From NCBI GenBank assembly GCA_039196965.1, contig JBCCUK010000012.1, forward strand, positions 1-64,000: a stretch of DNA of 64,000 bases, read 5' to 3'. Positions 17,749 to 26,297 of this stretch are shown piece by piece. The notes under the pieces are model-generated. The model worked only from the letters and a program-made list of their open reading frames with translations. It did no database searches and was not told where the DNA came from. Made by a program: the position numbers and the translations under genes. Position 1 is the first letter of the stretch, and every line of letters begins with the position of its first letter. Source of the stretch: CALLCD01 sp039196965 (GTDB lineage Bacteria > Pseudomonadota > Alphaproteobacteria > Caulobacterales > Hyphomonadaceae).

Positions 17749-20710
17749 GTTCCCCTTCCGGATCGACAAAAATCGGCGAACAGATTTCAATCTCAACCAT
17801 TTCGTCCTTAAGCGGATAAGTGGCGAACAGTCTCTCACCGATCCGCGCAGTGCCGCCCTTCAGAAAGCCGAGACCAATCCAGCCTTTCATCGCTGGACTG
17901 TCTGCAGTTGAGCTTACCCAGCCTAGGCTTTCCTGTTCCCTAGCTTTTGGAGCGGCGACGAAATGCGCACCGCCTCTAAGGCGGTCATGCGTCGAGATAG
18001 GTTTGACACCGACCAATGCGGGACGGGAGGCTGCCGTCAGGCCGGGGCGGTTCGCCATTGCTTTTCCGATGAATGCCTTTTTCGCCATCATGCGCCCTAA
18101 GCCGGCGTCTGCCGCGGTGGTGCGCCCATCAATTTCAGAACCTGCAATATGACCCTTTTCGATGCGCAAAACCGACAATGCCTCGGTGCCGTAGGGCGTG
18201 ATGTCGAATTCCGCACCAACCTCCATAATCCGCCGCCAGAGCATGTTTCCGGCACCCCACGGGACATTTATCTCGTATGCAAGTTCTCCGGAAAAGCTGA
18301 TCCGGAAGAGCCGGGCGGGCACCCCTTCAATGGTTGTTTCCGTAACCCCCATAAAGGGCAGGGCGTCGTTTGACACATCGGCACCGTCGACAAGTTTTGA
18401 AAGAGCAGCGCGGCTGTTTGGTCCGGCCAGTGCAACCCCACACCATTGTTCGGTTGCAGAGCAGAAAACGACATCCAGTTCCGGGAATAGAACCTGAGAC
18501 GCATGCTCCATATGCGCGAGGACTCGGCCTGCATTCGCAGTTGTGCAGGTGACAAAGAAGTGGTCGTCCGAAAGCCGGGACGTGGTGCCGTCGTCGAAGA
18601 GGTGGCCGTCCTCGCGAAGCATTACTCCATAACGCGCCTTGCCGACGGGCAGTTTCAGCCAGTTGTTGATATAGATACGGTTGAGAAATTCAGCCGCATC
18701 CGGACCAAATACGTCAATCTTGCCCAGCGTTGAAACATCGCAGACGCCGAGCGAGGCGCGCACTGCTGTTGCCTCTCTCTTGATGGCGGTCAGCATGTCT
18801 TCGCCGGGGCGGGCATAGTAGCGCGGGCGGAGCCATTGTCCGGCTTCAACAAAGGTCGCGCCGCATTCCTCATGAGCGCTGTGCATCGCCGTACGCCGGA
18901 TCGGCTGATAGGTCTTGCCGCGATGGTGGCCGGCAAAGGCACCGATGGATGTAGGAGTGTAGGGCGGTCTGAACCGCGTGACGCCCACGTCGGGGAGCGC
19001 CTCGTTGCGCGCATCAGCCAGAACGGCGAGTCCATTGACGTTTGCAAGTTTGCCCTGATCGGTCGCCATGCCGAGGGTCGTGTAACGCTTCAAATGTTCA
19101 ACCGATTCATATCCCTCCTGAACAGCAAGGCGGATGTCACCGGCGGTCACGTCATTCTGAAAATCGACAAAAGCCTTGCCTCGAGTTCCGGGCGGTTTCG
19201 GCGCTTCCAGAACTGGCGCGATGTCGATGGCGGAAGGTTCTATCCTTACGCTTGGTGCTGCAGTGCTGGACAGGCCCAAGTCCCGCGCCGCCGCCTCACC
19301 TGCGAGACGCCCATCCTCAACACAGGCTGCGAGGTTGTAAATGCCGCGGCATGCGCCGACCGTGCTGATCGCGTCATCGGACGGTTCGGCGGTGAACGCC
19401 TGGATGTCCTCTTGCCATAGAGGGCGCTTACCACCCTGACTTAGAAGCTGGATGTTGGGGTTAAGCCCGCCCGCCATCGCGATGACGTCGCAGTCGAGAT
19501 CGAGAGTTTTCTCGCTTGTGAGACCTCGGAGACGGACGCCGCTGACTTCGACACCGCCGAGCGCTTTTTGCGGCATGGTCGCGGTATGAACGGCAATGCC
19601 GGCACTTTGGCTTTCTTCCGCACAAAGGCTGAGCGTTTCTCGCGCATCGGCAACAGCGGCGACGTCAATACCCGCTTGTTGCAGGGTCAGCGCGGTTCTA
19701 TGTCCGCCATCATTATTGGTCGCGATGATAATACGCTTGCCTGGCGCAACCCCATAGCAACGAGCAAGCCCTTGCGCTGCAGATGCCAGCATGACCCCCG
19801 GCTTGTCATTATTGACAAAAGTCAGCGGGCGCTCGATCGCGCCCGCGGCAACAATGATCTTTTGCGGGCGAATGATCCATAGCCGCTGCCGGGCGCAACC
19901 GGCGAGCGGTTCGGGCAGGTGATCGCTTACCCTTTCCAGTGCAAGAACCATATTGTCATCGTAAAGGCCGAGCGCGCTCGTCCGTTTAAGAACTTCGACA
20001 TTCTCTTTCGTCTCAAGGGTCGACACTTGCCGGTCGAGCCATGCTTTATAAGGTGCGCCGTCAATCTCCCCATCTTCGTGGTTTAACCAACCGCCAAGAG
20101 CTGCGTGCTCGTCCAGCACCATGACTCGTGCGCCGGTCTCAGCCGCTTTGGTAGCAGCGCTCAGGCCGGTCGCGCCAGCACCGATCACCAGCACATCCGG
20201 ATGCGCATGCGTATGCTCATAGTGGTCAGGATCGGGAGCTTCGGCTGCGCGGCCGAGTCCTGCCGCCCGCCGGATCAGTTTTTCATAAACCGGCTCCCAG
20301 AAGGAGGCGGGCCACATGAAAGTTTTGTAGTAGAAACCGGCCTGCAAAAACGGCGAGGCGAGCTGATTGACTGCCATAACGTCCCAGCGCAGGGACGGAA
20401 ACCGGTTCTGGCTGCGTGCGACGAGGCCGTCATAAAGCTCGACCATTGTCGCTTGTATGTTGGGCTCTCGCCTTGCATCACCGCGCATCTCAACCAGTGC
20501 GTTCGGTTCCGCGGAGCCAAGTGCTATGATTCCTCGCGGGCGGTGATATTTAAAGCTTCTCCCGAAAAGGCGTACGCCATTCGCCATTAAGGCGGAGGCG
20601 AGGGTGTCACCTTGAAAGCCCCTATAGGATTTCCCGTCAAACTCAAATGATAAGCTACTGGAGCGATCGATCGCACCGCCTGAGGGTAAGCGAAAAGAAG
20701 AGCCAGCCAT
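17735..20710 (-). CDS. mgdC: N-methylglutamate dehydrogenase subunit C (sarcosine oxidase alpha-like)
   Basis: Large subunit of about 991 residues that binds NAD and tetrahydrofolate; the complex oxidises N-methylglutamate to glutamate and passes the methyl carbon to THF. Domains: an N-terminal ferredoxin-like region (FEFDGKSYRGFQGDTLASAL), a pyridine-nucleotide fold with VLVIGAGATGLSAATKAAE, an oxidoreductase middle part, and a C-terminal GcvT-like folate domain from about residue 620 (GATFVEAGQWLRPRYY). The start is ATG 20710, one base after the mgdB stop; an upstream in-frame start at 20761 overlaps mgdB. Sarcosine oxidase SoxA is the alternative, but adjacency to gmaS and mgsABC favours Mgd. 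Confidence 0.92.
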   Translation of the reverse strand: MAGSSFRLPSGGAIDRSSSLSFEFDGKSYRGFQGDTLASALMANGVRLFGRSFKYHRPRGIIALGSAEPNALVEMRGDARREPNIQATMVELYDGLVARSQNRFPSLRWDVMAVNQLASPFLQAGFYYKTFMWPASFWEPVYEKLIRRAAGLGRAAEAPDPDHYEHTHAHPDVLVIGAGATGLSAATKAAETGARVMVLDEHAALGGWLNHEDGEIDGAPYKAWLDRQVSTLETKENVEVLKRTSALGLYDDNMVLALERVSDHLPEPLAGCARQRLWIIRPQKIIVAAGAIERPLTFVNNDKPGVMLASAAQGLARCYGVAPGKRIIIATNNDGGHRTALTLQQAGIDVAAVADARETLSLCAEESQSAGIAVHTATMPQKALGGVEVSGVRLRGLTSEKTLDLDCDVIAMAGGLNPNIQLLSQGGKRPLWQEDIQAFTAEPSDDAISTVGACRGIYNLAACVEDGRLAGEAAARDLGLSSTAAPSVRIEPSAIDIAPVLEAPKPPGTRGKAFVDFQNDVTAGDIRLAVQEGYESVEHLKRYTTLGMATDQGKLANVNGLAVLADARNEALPDVGVTRFRPPYTPTSIGAFAGHHRGKTYQPIRRTAMHSAHEECGATFVEAGQWLRPRYYARPGEDMLTAIKREATAVRASLGVCDVSTLGKIDVFGPDAAEFLNRIYINNWLKLPVGKARYGVMLREDGHLFDDGTTSRLSDDHFFVTCTTANAGRVLAHMEHASQVLFPELDVVFCSATEQWCGVALAGPNSRAALSKLVDGADVSNDALPFMGVTETTIEGVPARLFRISFSGELAYEINVPWGAGNMLWRRIMEVGAEFDITPYGTEALSVLRIEKGHIAGSEIDGRTTAADAGLGRMMAKKAFIGKAMANRPGLTAASRPALVGVKPISTHDRLRGGAHFVAAPKAREQESLGWVSSTADSPAMKGWIGLGFLKGGTARIGERLFATYPLKDEMVEIEICSPIFVDPEGERVRG

Positions 20711-20711
20711 G

Positions 20712-20981
20712 TCAGCGTTCCTCCGGCCCGGAGCGGGCAAGGCGCGCTGATTTGATCTCATGCGTCGCGGTGTTGCGCTCTACCACCAGCCACTGGCGAC
20801 ACCCACCTACATGGTGCCAATATTCCAAATGCCAGCCTTTCGGGTTCTCTCTGAAATATACGTAGTCGGACATATCTGAGTTTTCAGCTTCCGGATTCGG
20901 ACGCCGCACCGACGCGTCGCCCTGATATTGGAATTCGCTCTCATCTCGTGCGCCGCACCATGGGCAAGGAATTCTGTGCAT
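20712..20981 (-). CDS. mgdB: N-methylglutamate dehydrogenase subunit B (sarcosine oxidase delta-like, zinc)
   Basis: An 89-residue zinc-binding subunit. The expected ligands are seen at Cys6, Cys9, His57 and Cys61, matching the Cys-x2-Cys ... His-x3-Cys spacing of sarcosine oxidase delta. The middle segment YVYFRENPKGWHLEYWHH is very typical of the family. The start ATG 20981 follows TAGGAG. It lies between mgdA and mgdC with 9- and 1-base gaps. Its role is structural, contacting the alpha subunit. Confidence 0.93.
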   Translation of the reverse strand: MHRIPCPWCGARDESEFQYQGDASVRRPNPEAENSDMSDYVYFRENPKGWHLEYWHHVGGCRQWLVVERNTATHEIKSARLARSGPEER

Positions 20982-20990
20982 TGCTTGCTC

Positions 20991-22244
20991 CTATTGAATC
21001 CACGGATTGGGGCCGACGCCTTTTTCATCGAGAAGATCGCCGGTATAAAAGCGGTCGACCGTATAGGCCGCATTCAGATCATGCGGCTTGTCTTCCGCGA
21101 TAGTATGAGCGAGGCACCATCCTGCAGCCGGGGTAGCCTTAAACCCGCCATAGCACCAACCGCCATTGAGATAGAGGCCGCTCGTATTGGTCTTGGAGAT
21201 GATGGGTGAGCCATCCATAGTCATATCCATGACGCCACCCCAATGACGCAACAGACGTAACCTGCCGATTTGTGGCAGGATCGCCATGCCGCCAGCCATT
21301 ACATGGTGCATCATCGGGAAATTGCCGCGCTGGGCATAAGAATTGTACCCGTCGAGATCGCCACCGAATACCAGCCCACCCTTATCGGATTGGCTGACAT
21401 AGAAATGTCCTGCACCAAAGGTGACCACCGTATCGATAAGCGGCTTTATGCCTTCGGTTACAAAGGCCTGGAGGACATGGCTTTCAATCGGCAGCTCGAT
21501 CCCCGCCATGCGCGCGACCTCTGAGGTGTGGCCGGCGACGCTGATCGCGACCTTATCGGCGTTGATGGACCCGAGCGTTGTCTCAACTCCTTGAACGGCG
21601 CCGTTGGCGATGTCGATGCCGGTCACTTCGCAGTTTTGAATGATGTCGACGCCATGAGCGTCGGCGGCGCGGGCATAGCCCCAGGCGACGGCGTCATGAC
21701 GCACCGTGCCGCCGCGCCCCTGAAACAGCCCGCCTTCGATCGGGAAGCGCGCATTTTCGAAATCGAGCCCCGGAACCAGCTTGCGCACGCCGTCGGCGTC
21801 GAGCAATTCGGCGTCCACCCCGGCGAGGCGCATGGCGTTGCCGCGCCGGGCAAAGGCGTCGCGCTGGGCGTCCGAATGATAGAGGTTCAAAACGCCCCGC
21901 TGGCTCACCATGACGTTGAAGTTGAGATCCTGCTCCAGCCCCTCCCAGAGCTTCAGGGCATGCTCGTAAAACCGCGTATTGACGGGCAGCATGTAGTTGG
22001 AGCGAATTATCGTCGTGTTGCGCCCGACATTGCCCCCGCCGATCCAGCCTTTTTCAAGCACGGCGACGTTTTTCACGCCGTGGATTTTCGCAAGGTAATA
22101 GGCCGCCGCCAGTCCGTGACCGCCGCCGCCGATTATGACGACGTCATACTTCGGCTTGAGTTTCGGCGCGCGCCAGGCACGCCGCCAGCCCGTATGACCG
22201 CGCAACCCTTCGCGCAAAAGCGTCAGCTCGGAATATTTCATCAT
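20991..22244 (-). CDS. mgdA: N-methylglutamate dehydrogenase subunit A (sarcosine oxidase beta-like, FAD)
   Basis: Flavoprotein subunit of 417 residues that oxidises the N-methyl substrate. The dinucleotide motif GGGGHG lies at 39-44 and is followed by the AVLEKGWIGGGNVGRNTT region; the SoxB family attaches FMN covalently near this and later His residues. The C-terminal GGWCYGGFKATPAAGWCLAH is the conserved FAD-contact region. The start overlaps the folD stop by 4 bases (ATGA). Sarcosine oxidase SoxB is homologous and hard to separate by motifs; the gmaS-mgsABC context decides for N-methylglutamate. Confidence 0.92.
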   Translation of the reverse strand: MMKYSELTLLREGLRGHTGWRRAWRAPKLKPKYDVVIIGGGGHGLAAAYYLAKIHGVKNVAVLEKGWIGGGNVGRNTTIIRSNYMLPVNTRFYEHALKLWEGLEQDLNFNVMVSQRGVLNLYHSDAQRDAFARRGNAMRLAGVDAELLDADGVRKLVPGLDFENARFPIEGGLFQGRGGTVRHDAVAWGYARAADAHGVDIIQNCEVTGIDIANGAVQGVETTLGSINADKVAISVAGHTSEVARMAGIELPIESHVLQAFVTEGIKPLIDTVVTFGAGHFYVSQSDKGGLVFGGDLDGYNSYAQRGNFPMMHHVMAGGMAILPQIGRLRLLRHWGGVMDMTMDGSPIISKTNTSGLYLNGGWCYGGFKATPAAGWCLAHTIAEDKPHDLNAAYTVDRFYTGDLLDEKGVGPNPWIQ

Positions 22245-23149
22245 GTGCTTTGCGCCCTTGAATTTTCATCCGCAGATTGTGCTCTAGCGGCGAGCAAGGT
22301 GTTGTGCATGAGGCCGGCAACCGTCATCGGGCCAACCCCGCCGGGCACCGGTGTGATCGCACGGACCTTGTGGGCAACCTCGTCGAAATCGACATCACCT
22401 ACCAGGTGTGTCTTGCCGTTGCCGACTGGCACTCTGTTGATGCCCACATCGATAACAACAGCACCATCTTTGACCCAGGACGAGCCTATCATGTGCGGTC
22501 TGCCCACTGCGGCGACGAGAATGTCAGCCTGACGTGCCATCTCTTCCGGCGCTGCGGTCCGGGAGTGAAGATGCATAACGGTGCAGTCCGCTGCCAGCAG
22601 TAGGGCTGCCATTGGCTTGCCGACTATATTGGACCGACCGATGATAGCGGCTGTTTTGCCGCCCAACCCTTCATCGCCGAAGACATCTCTTAAAAGCCGT
22701 ATGCACCCCATAGGCGTGCAAGGAGTGAGTAGTGATGGGACATTAGCATCCGTATGCAGACGGCCTACATTCAATGCGTGAAAACCATCAACGTCTTTGC
22801 GAGGATCAATTGCTTTCAAGACCTTTGCTTCTTCGCAATGGCCTGGCAGGGGTAGCTGAACCAAAATGCCGTGGGTCAGAGGATCCTGATTGAGCTCATC
22901 TATTAAATCCACGAGGTTGCGGGTTGATGTGTTCTCATCCAACCGGATCAGTTCAGCATCAATGCCAACCTCCTCGGCGATGCGTGCCTTGCGGGTCACA
23001 TAAGCCCGCGACGCGGGATGATCGCCGACCAGGATCACTTTCAACCGCGGCTCATTGCCTTCCCCTCCAGCGAGAATGGCTTGCCGGGTTTCCTCTTGCC
23101 AGAAGTGTGCAGCCTTCTTGCCATCAATAGTATTTCCTTCAGTGCTCAA
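22241..23149 (-). CDS. folD: Bifunctional methylenetetrahydrofolate dehydrogenase / methenyl-THF cyclohydrolase
   Basis: Oxidises 5,10-methylene-THF to methenyl-THF and hydrolyses it to 10-formyl-THF. Family motifs: ASRAYVTRKARIAEEVGID (catalytic Lys region), QLPLPGH, DVDGFHALNVGRL, a Rossmann GRSNIVGKPMAALL and the C-terminal PVPGGVGPMTVAGLMHNTL. It is 302 residues. The start appears to be TTG at 23149; no ATG or GTG fits the conserved N-terminus. It is first in the mgd operon and coupled to mgdA, so it is a pathway copy placed to process methyl carbon; whether another folD exists elsewhere cannot be seen. Confidence 0.93.
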   Translation of the reverse strand: MSTEGNTIDGKKAAHFWQEETRQAILAGGEGNEPRLKVILVGDHPASRAYVTRKARIAEEVGIDAELIRLDENTSTRNLVDLIDELNQDPLTHGILVQLPLPGHCEEAKVLKAIDPRKDVDGFHALNVGRLHTDANVPSLLTPCTPMGCIRLLRDVFGDEGLGGKTAAIIGRSNIVGKPMAALLLAADCTVMHLHSRTAAPEEMARQADILVAAVGRPHMIGSSWVKDGAVVIDVGINRVPVGNGKTHLVGDVDFDEVAHKVRAITPVPGGVGPMTVAGLMHNTLLAARAQSADENSRAQST

Positions 23150-23221
23150 AGTATCTTCTCTGATCAGTGGATATTCTTCACATTGTTAGTTGGCATGAAG
23201 AAATACCGGCTTGAATAATAA

Positions 23222-23232
23222 ATTGGACAGAT
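23222..23232. repeat. 11-bp element, copy 1 (inverted copy at 24326-24336)
   Basis: ATTGGACAGAT lies in the folD/regulator divergent region, 85 bases before the regulator start. Its exact reverse complement ATCTGTCCAAT is at 24326-24336, just past the regulator gene. A related TGGACA at 23245-23250 gives a third half-match. It may be a binding site for the neighbouring GlxA-type regulator. Confidence 0.35.
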
Positions 23233-23316
23233 TAGAGTACAAAATGGACATTTATCAGAATTGGCTGGCTGTTTTTCTCTGACAATCCTTTGTGCCATTC
23301 GGAGAGGGCTACATAG

Positions 23317-24291
23317 ATGCCATTACAATCCGGCCAGCAAAGCTTCGCTTTTATTACGGTGCCAAGCTATTCGCTGCTTGCGCTGGCCAGCGCGATTGAC
23401 GGTTTGCGGGCCGCCAATGTCGTTTTGGAACGTAAGGGTTATATCTGGGGCATATTCAGTGCCCATAATGACGCTGCACTGGGCCAGGCCTCCTGCGGTC
23501 TCAGCCTGCAAAGTAGGCCACTAATCGAGGCCGCCGATGCAGATGTTCTTGTAGTCTGCGGCGGTGACCAATCGCATAATTTCGAAAACCCGGCGCTGAC
23601 GAATATTCTGCGGGCGGCGAAAAAGAGGGGCGCGAAGATCGGTGCCCTCTCCGAAGCCTCGTTCATTCTGGCGGCGGCCGGGCTTTTCAACGGGCGACGC
23701 TCGACCATCCATTGGAAATGTCAGCACGCATATCGGGAGCGGTTTCCGGATCTCGATATCCGCTCCTCGCTGTTTGAAATTGACGGCCCGGTTTTCTCCT
23801 GTGTTGGCGGAACGTCAGCCCTTGATCTCATTCTCAACATGGTAATCGCGGATCATGGTGCCGATGTGGCCTCATTGGTGGCAGAAAACTACCACCACGA
23901 CGCAATTCGCACCCAGGACCAGCGCCAGAAAATGAGTACGGTCTTAAAACACGCTGGCAGCAGCCCGGATCTAATTCGGGCCTTATATTTGATGGAAGCC
24001 AATATCGAAGAACCGCTGTCCATACAGATTTTGTGCCAGAGGTTATCTCTGTCAAACCGCCATCTCGACCGGGTATTTAAACGCTATCTTGGTGCCGGGC
24101 CACAGGCATTTTATCGGAAAATTCGATTGGAGCGTGCCGCGCAGCTCCTGTCCCAGACCTCGCTCACAGTCTCTTCCATCGCTGTGGCATGCGGTTTTTC
24201 GTCCTCCTCCCATCTTTCGAAGTTCTTTCATCGCGATTATGGCGTGGCACCCATGGCCTATCGCACGGCGTCTCAGGAGGGCGCGCGCTAG
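23317..24291 (+). CDS. GlxA-family AraC-type transcription regulator
   Basis: A 324-residue regulator with an N-terminal DJ-1/PfpI-like domain (about 8-190; ADVLVVCGGDQSHN and KIGALSEASFILAAAGL) and a C-terminal AraC double helix-turn-helix (about 220-318; PLSIQILCQRLSLSNRHLDR and SSIAVACGFSSSSHLSKFF). In the catalytic-elbow position it has LSEAS rather than the Cys of true peptidases, as usual in GlxA/GbdR-like regulators that sense small amines such as glycine betaine or carnitine. It is divergent from folD-mgd with 167 bases between, so control of that operon is likely. The actual inducer is unknown. Confidence 0.9.
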   Translation: MPLQSGQQSFAFITVPSYSLLALASAIDGLRAANVVLERKGYIWGIFSAHNDAALGQASCGLSLQSRPLIEAADADVLVVCGGDQSHNFENPALTNILRAAKKRGAKIGALSEASFILAAAGLFNGRRSTIHWKCQHAYRERFPDLDIRSSLFEIDGPVFSCVGGTSALDLILNMVIADHGADVASLVAENYHHDAIRTQDQRQKMSTVLKHAGSSPDLIRALYLMEANIEEPLSIQILCQRLSLSNRHLDRVFKRYLGAGPQAFYRKIRLERAAQLLSQTSLTVSSIAVACGFSSSSHLSKFFHRDYGVAPMAYRTASQEGAR

Positions 24292-24325
24292 ATACCAGCG
24301 ATATCACTAGGTGCCTCAACTGCCG

Positions 24326-24336
24326 ATCTGTCCAAT
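24326..24336. repeat. 11-bp element, copy 2 (inverted)
   Basis: ATCTGTCCAAT, the exact reverse complement of the element at 23222-23232. It lies 35 bases after the regulator stop and 171 bases before the ion-channel gene, so the two copies bracket the regulator gene. Confidence 0.35.
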
Positions 24337-24506
24337 AAATCAGTTGAATTGATCTGACCTGACAGGCTACCTGCAAAACCGTAGTTTGAGCGCCAAAGAT
24401 ACACGTCGCTACGATTGCGCGTAGCATTTGATAACGCGTATCACTTTGCTGCGTTCTTTAAAGTCAAAGCTCGTTTATTTGCCGAGCGGATGCAGGGGAG
24501 AAAAGC

Positions 24507-24944
24507 ATGTCCATGACCGGACAAATCCTAGTCGGTTTCGGGTGGACCGTTTTCACGCTGACGATTGCCGTAGGCTTTATTACCGTTCTGGTAGAAGGGC
24601 TCGATTGGATACTGGCACGGGTTCGAGGTTTGCTAGATATTGTGCGGATTGCGCTGATTTTGACCATCAGCGTTGTCTGGATGCTCATCGGCGTGCTTGT
24701 CGTTGTTTTCAGCTGGGCCTTCCTGTTTCAATGGGGGGGTGTATTTCAGCATCTTGAGGATAGCTTTTATTTCGCAATCGCGACGGCGACTACGGTAGGT
24801 TACGGCGATGTTGTGGCCCCTGAAGCCTGGCGGATTGTCGCTGGCTTCGCCGCCGCGGACGGTTTCATCGTATTCGGGCTTGATACAGCCGTTTTATTTG
24901 ATGTCCTTCGCCGGCTCAGAGAGGAAGAGGTCAAGGTTTCCTAG
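24507..24944 (+). CDS. Two-TM potassium-channel-like protein
   Basis: A 145-residue membrane protein of the Ion_trans_2 type. Two N-terminal hydrophobic stretches (about 8-32 and 46-75) precede a pore helix and the potassium selectivity filter TVGYGD at 96-101. A further hydrophobic helix at about 108-130 is followed by a short charged tail. There is no cytoplasmic RCK or cyclic-nucleotide domain, so gating is not evident. The ATG 24507 follows GGGGAGAA. It is 42 bases before the GltS permease gene on the same strand and may be co-expressed. Function in potassium flux is well supported by the filter; the physiological role is unknown. Confidence 0.85.
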   Translation: MSMTGQILVGFGWTVFTLTIAVGFITVLVEGLDWILARVRGLLDIVRIALILTISVVWMLIGVLVVVFSWAFLFQWGGVFQHLEDSFYFAIATATTVGYGDVVAPEAWRIVAGFAAADGFIVFGLDTAVLFDVLRRLREEEVKVS

Positions 24945-24986
24945 CTGAAGTAGCGTCTGCTTGTTGGCAGTAAAAACTCTTCCTCA

Positions 24987-26210
24987 ATGGAGACAGAGGG
25001 TATGACTGAAGATTTTCTTGTAAATGATTTCCTGGCAGTGACGATGGGATTGATCGTTTTTTTTCTTGGGCGCTGGCTCAATGATGTTTTTCACATTCTC
25101 GAGAAACTTAATATTCCCGACGCGGTCTCTGGCGGTGTAACAGCATCTTTATTTACTCTCGGAATATTTCTAGTCTCAGGGTTAGAAATCACCTATGAGC
25201 TCGCCACTCGAGATCAAATGCTGGTCTACTTCTTCACAACAATTGGACTGAATGCTCGTTTTGAAGATTTGGCCCGTGGCGGGCGGCCCCTGGGACTGCT
25301 TCTTGTTTTAACGCTTGGATACATCGTCATACAGGACGTCGTTGGGCTGGCAGGCGCGAGACTACTGGGTTTACCCGATGCCATCGGTATTCTCGCAGGG
25401 TCTGCCTCTCTTATTGGAGGCCATGGAACCGCGATTGCCTGGGCACCGGAGATTGCCAGTAGCTACGGCGTTGAAAACGCACTCGAAGTTGGTGTTGCTG
25501 CGGCGACACTTGGCCTCGTAATGGCAAGTTTCCTTGGTGGTCCAATTGCTTATCTGCTTCTCGAGCGCAAAGATCTGAGCACAGACGATCCCGGCGTTCA
25601 GCTTATTGTCGGCGTAGAAGAAGACGACGAAGCGCGCACATCGATGACTTTGGAGGGTTTTTTCCGCGCTCTGCTGGTCATTCATCTGTGCATTTTGATT
25701 GGATACTTTCTCAACATCGCAGTGAACTCCGTCGGTATCAATCTGCCGCTGTTTGTATCCTGTCTCGTGGTAGGTATTTTTTCTTCCAATATCTTTCCGC
25801 GGATTTTTAAAGATATGAGGTGGCCAGCTCGGACGAAATCGCTTGCTTTTATAGCCGAGCTCTCTCTGGCACTGTTCATCTCAATGTCGCTTATGAGTAT
25901 GAAGCTCTGGTCTATTGCCGATTTGGCACTGCCGCTTTTGTCTCTGCTCGCTGCCCAAGCCATCGCAGCGGTTCTATTTATAATTTTCGTCTTGTTTCCG
26001 ACTATGGGCCGAAATTACTCGGCGGCCGTTTTAAGTTCAGGCTTTGCAGGTTTTTCGCTTGGTTCAACCCCAACGGCAATTGCAAATATGACTGCGGTGA
26101 CCAAGAGCCACGGTCCCGCGCCAATGGCATTCCTGATCTTGCCATTGGTGGGAGCGTTCTTCGTTGATATCACGAATGCGTTCGTAATTCAGTTTTTTCT
26201 AAACCTCTAG
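24987..26210 (+). CDS. gltS: Sodium/glutamate symporter, GltS family
   Basis: Inner-membrane permease of about 407 residues closely patterned on E. coli GltS. Recognisable blocks are FFTTIGLNARFEDLARGGRP, GSASLIGGHGTAIAWAPEI, SLALFISMSLMSMKLWSI and the C-terminal GFSLGSTPTAIANMTAVTK followed by VGAFFVDITNAFVIQFFL. Ten or more hydrophobic helices are present in two halves. The first codon may be ATG 24987 or the internal ATG 25002; neither has a strong site. Glutamate import would feed GmaS and arginine/aspartate synthesis for cyanophycin, both encoded nearby (inference). Confidence 0.93.
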   Translation: METEGMTEDFLVNDFLAVTMGLIVFFLGRWLNDVFHILEKLNIPDAVSGGVTASLFTLGIFLVSGLEITYELATRDQMLVYFFTTIGLNARFEDLARGGRPLGLLLVLTLGYIVIQDVVGLAGARLLGLPDAIGILAGSASLIGGHGTAIAWAPEIASSYGVENALEVGVAAATLGLVMASFLGGPIAYLLLERKDLSTDDPGVQLIVGVEEDDEARTSMTLEGFFRALLVIHLCILIGYFLNIAVNSVGINLPLFVSCLVVGIFSSNIFPRIFKDMRWPARTKSLAFIAELSLALFISMSLMSMKLWSIADLALPLLSLLAAQAIAAVLFIIFVLFPTMGRNYSAAVLSSGFAGFSLGSTPTAIANMTAVTKSHGPAPMAFLILPLVGAFFVDITNAFVIQFFLNL

Positions 26211-26297
26211 GCTGATTTTGAAGTAGGTTTTTTAGCTGTCCGGTTGAGTGCGCCAACATTACCCCGGTGATTTGAGCGCCTATCACTCATATAGTGT

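Noticed and set aside
17735..22244. Reading mgdABCD as a sarcosine oxidase operon (soxBDAG)
   Set aside because: The subunits are homologous, but adjacency to gmaS and mgsABC makes N-methylglutamate the better substrate; not fully excluded.
21528..22532. Long plus-strand frame across mgdA and folD
   Set aside because: Both genes beneath are fully supported by motifs; the plus frame is a shadow with no ribosome site or recognisable domain.
26211..26297. Intrinsic terminator between convergent gltS and cphZ
   Set aside because: A T-run is present, but no stable stem precedes it on either strand.
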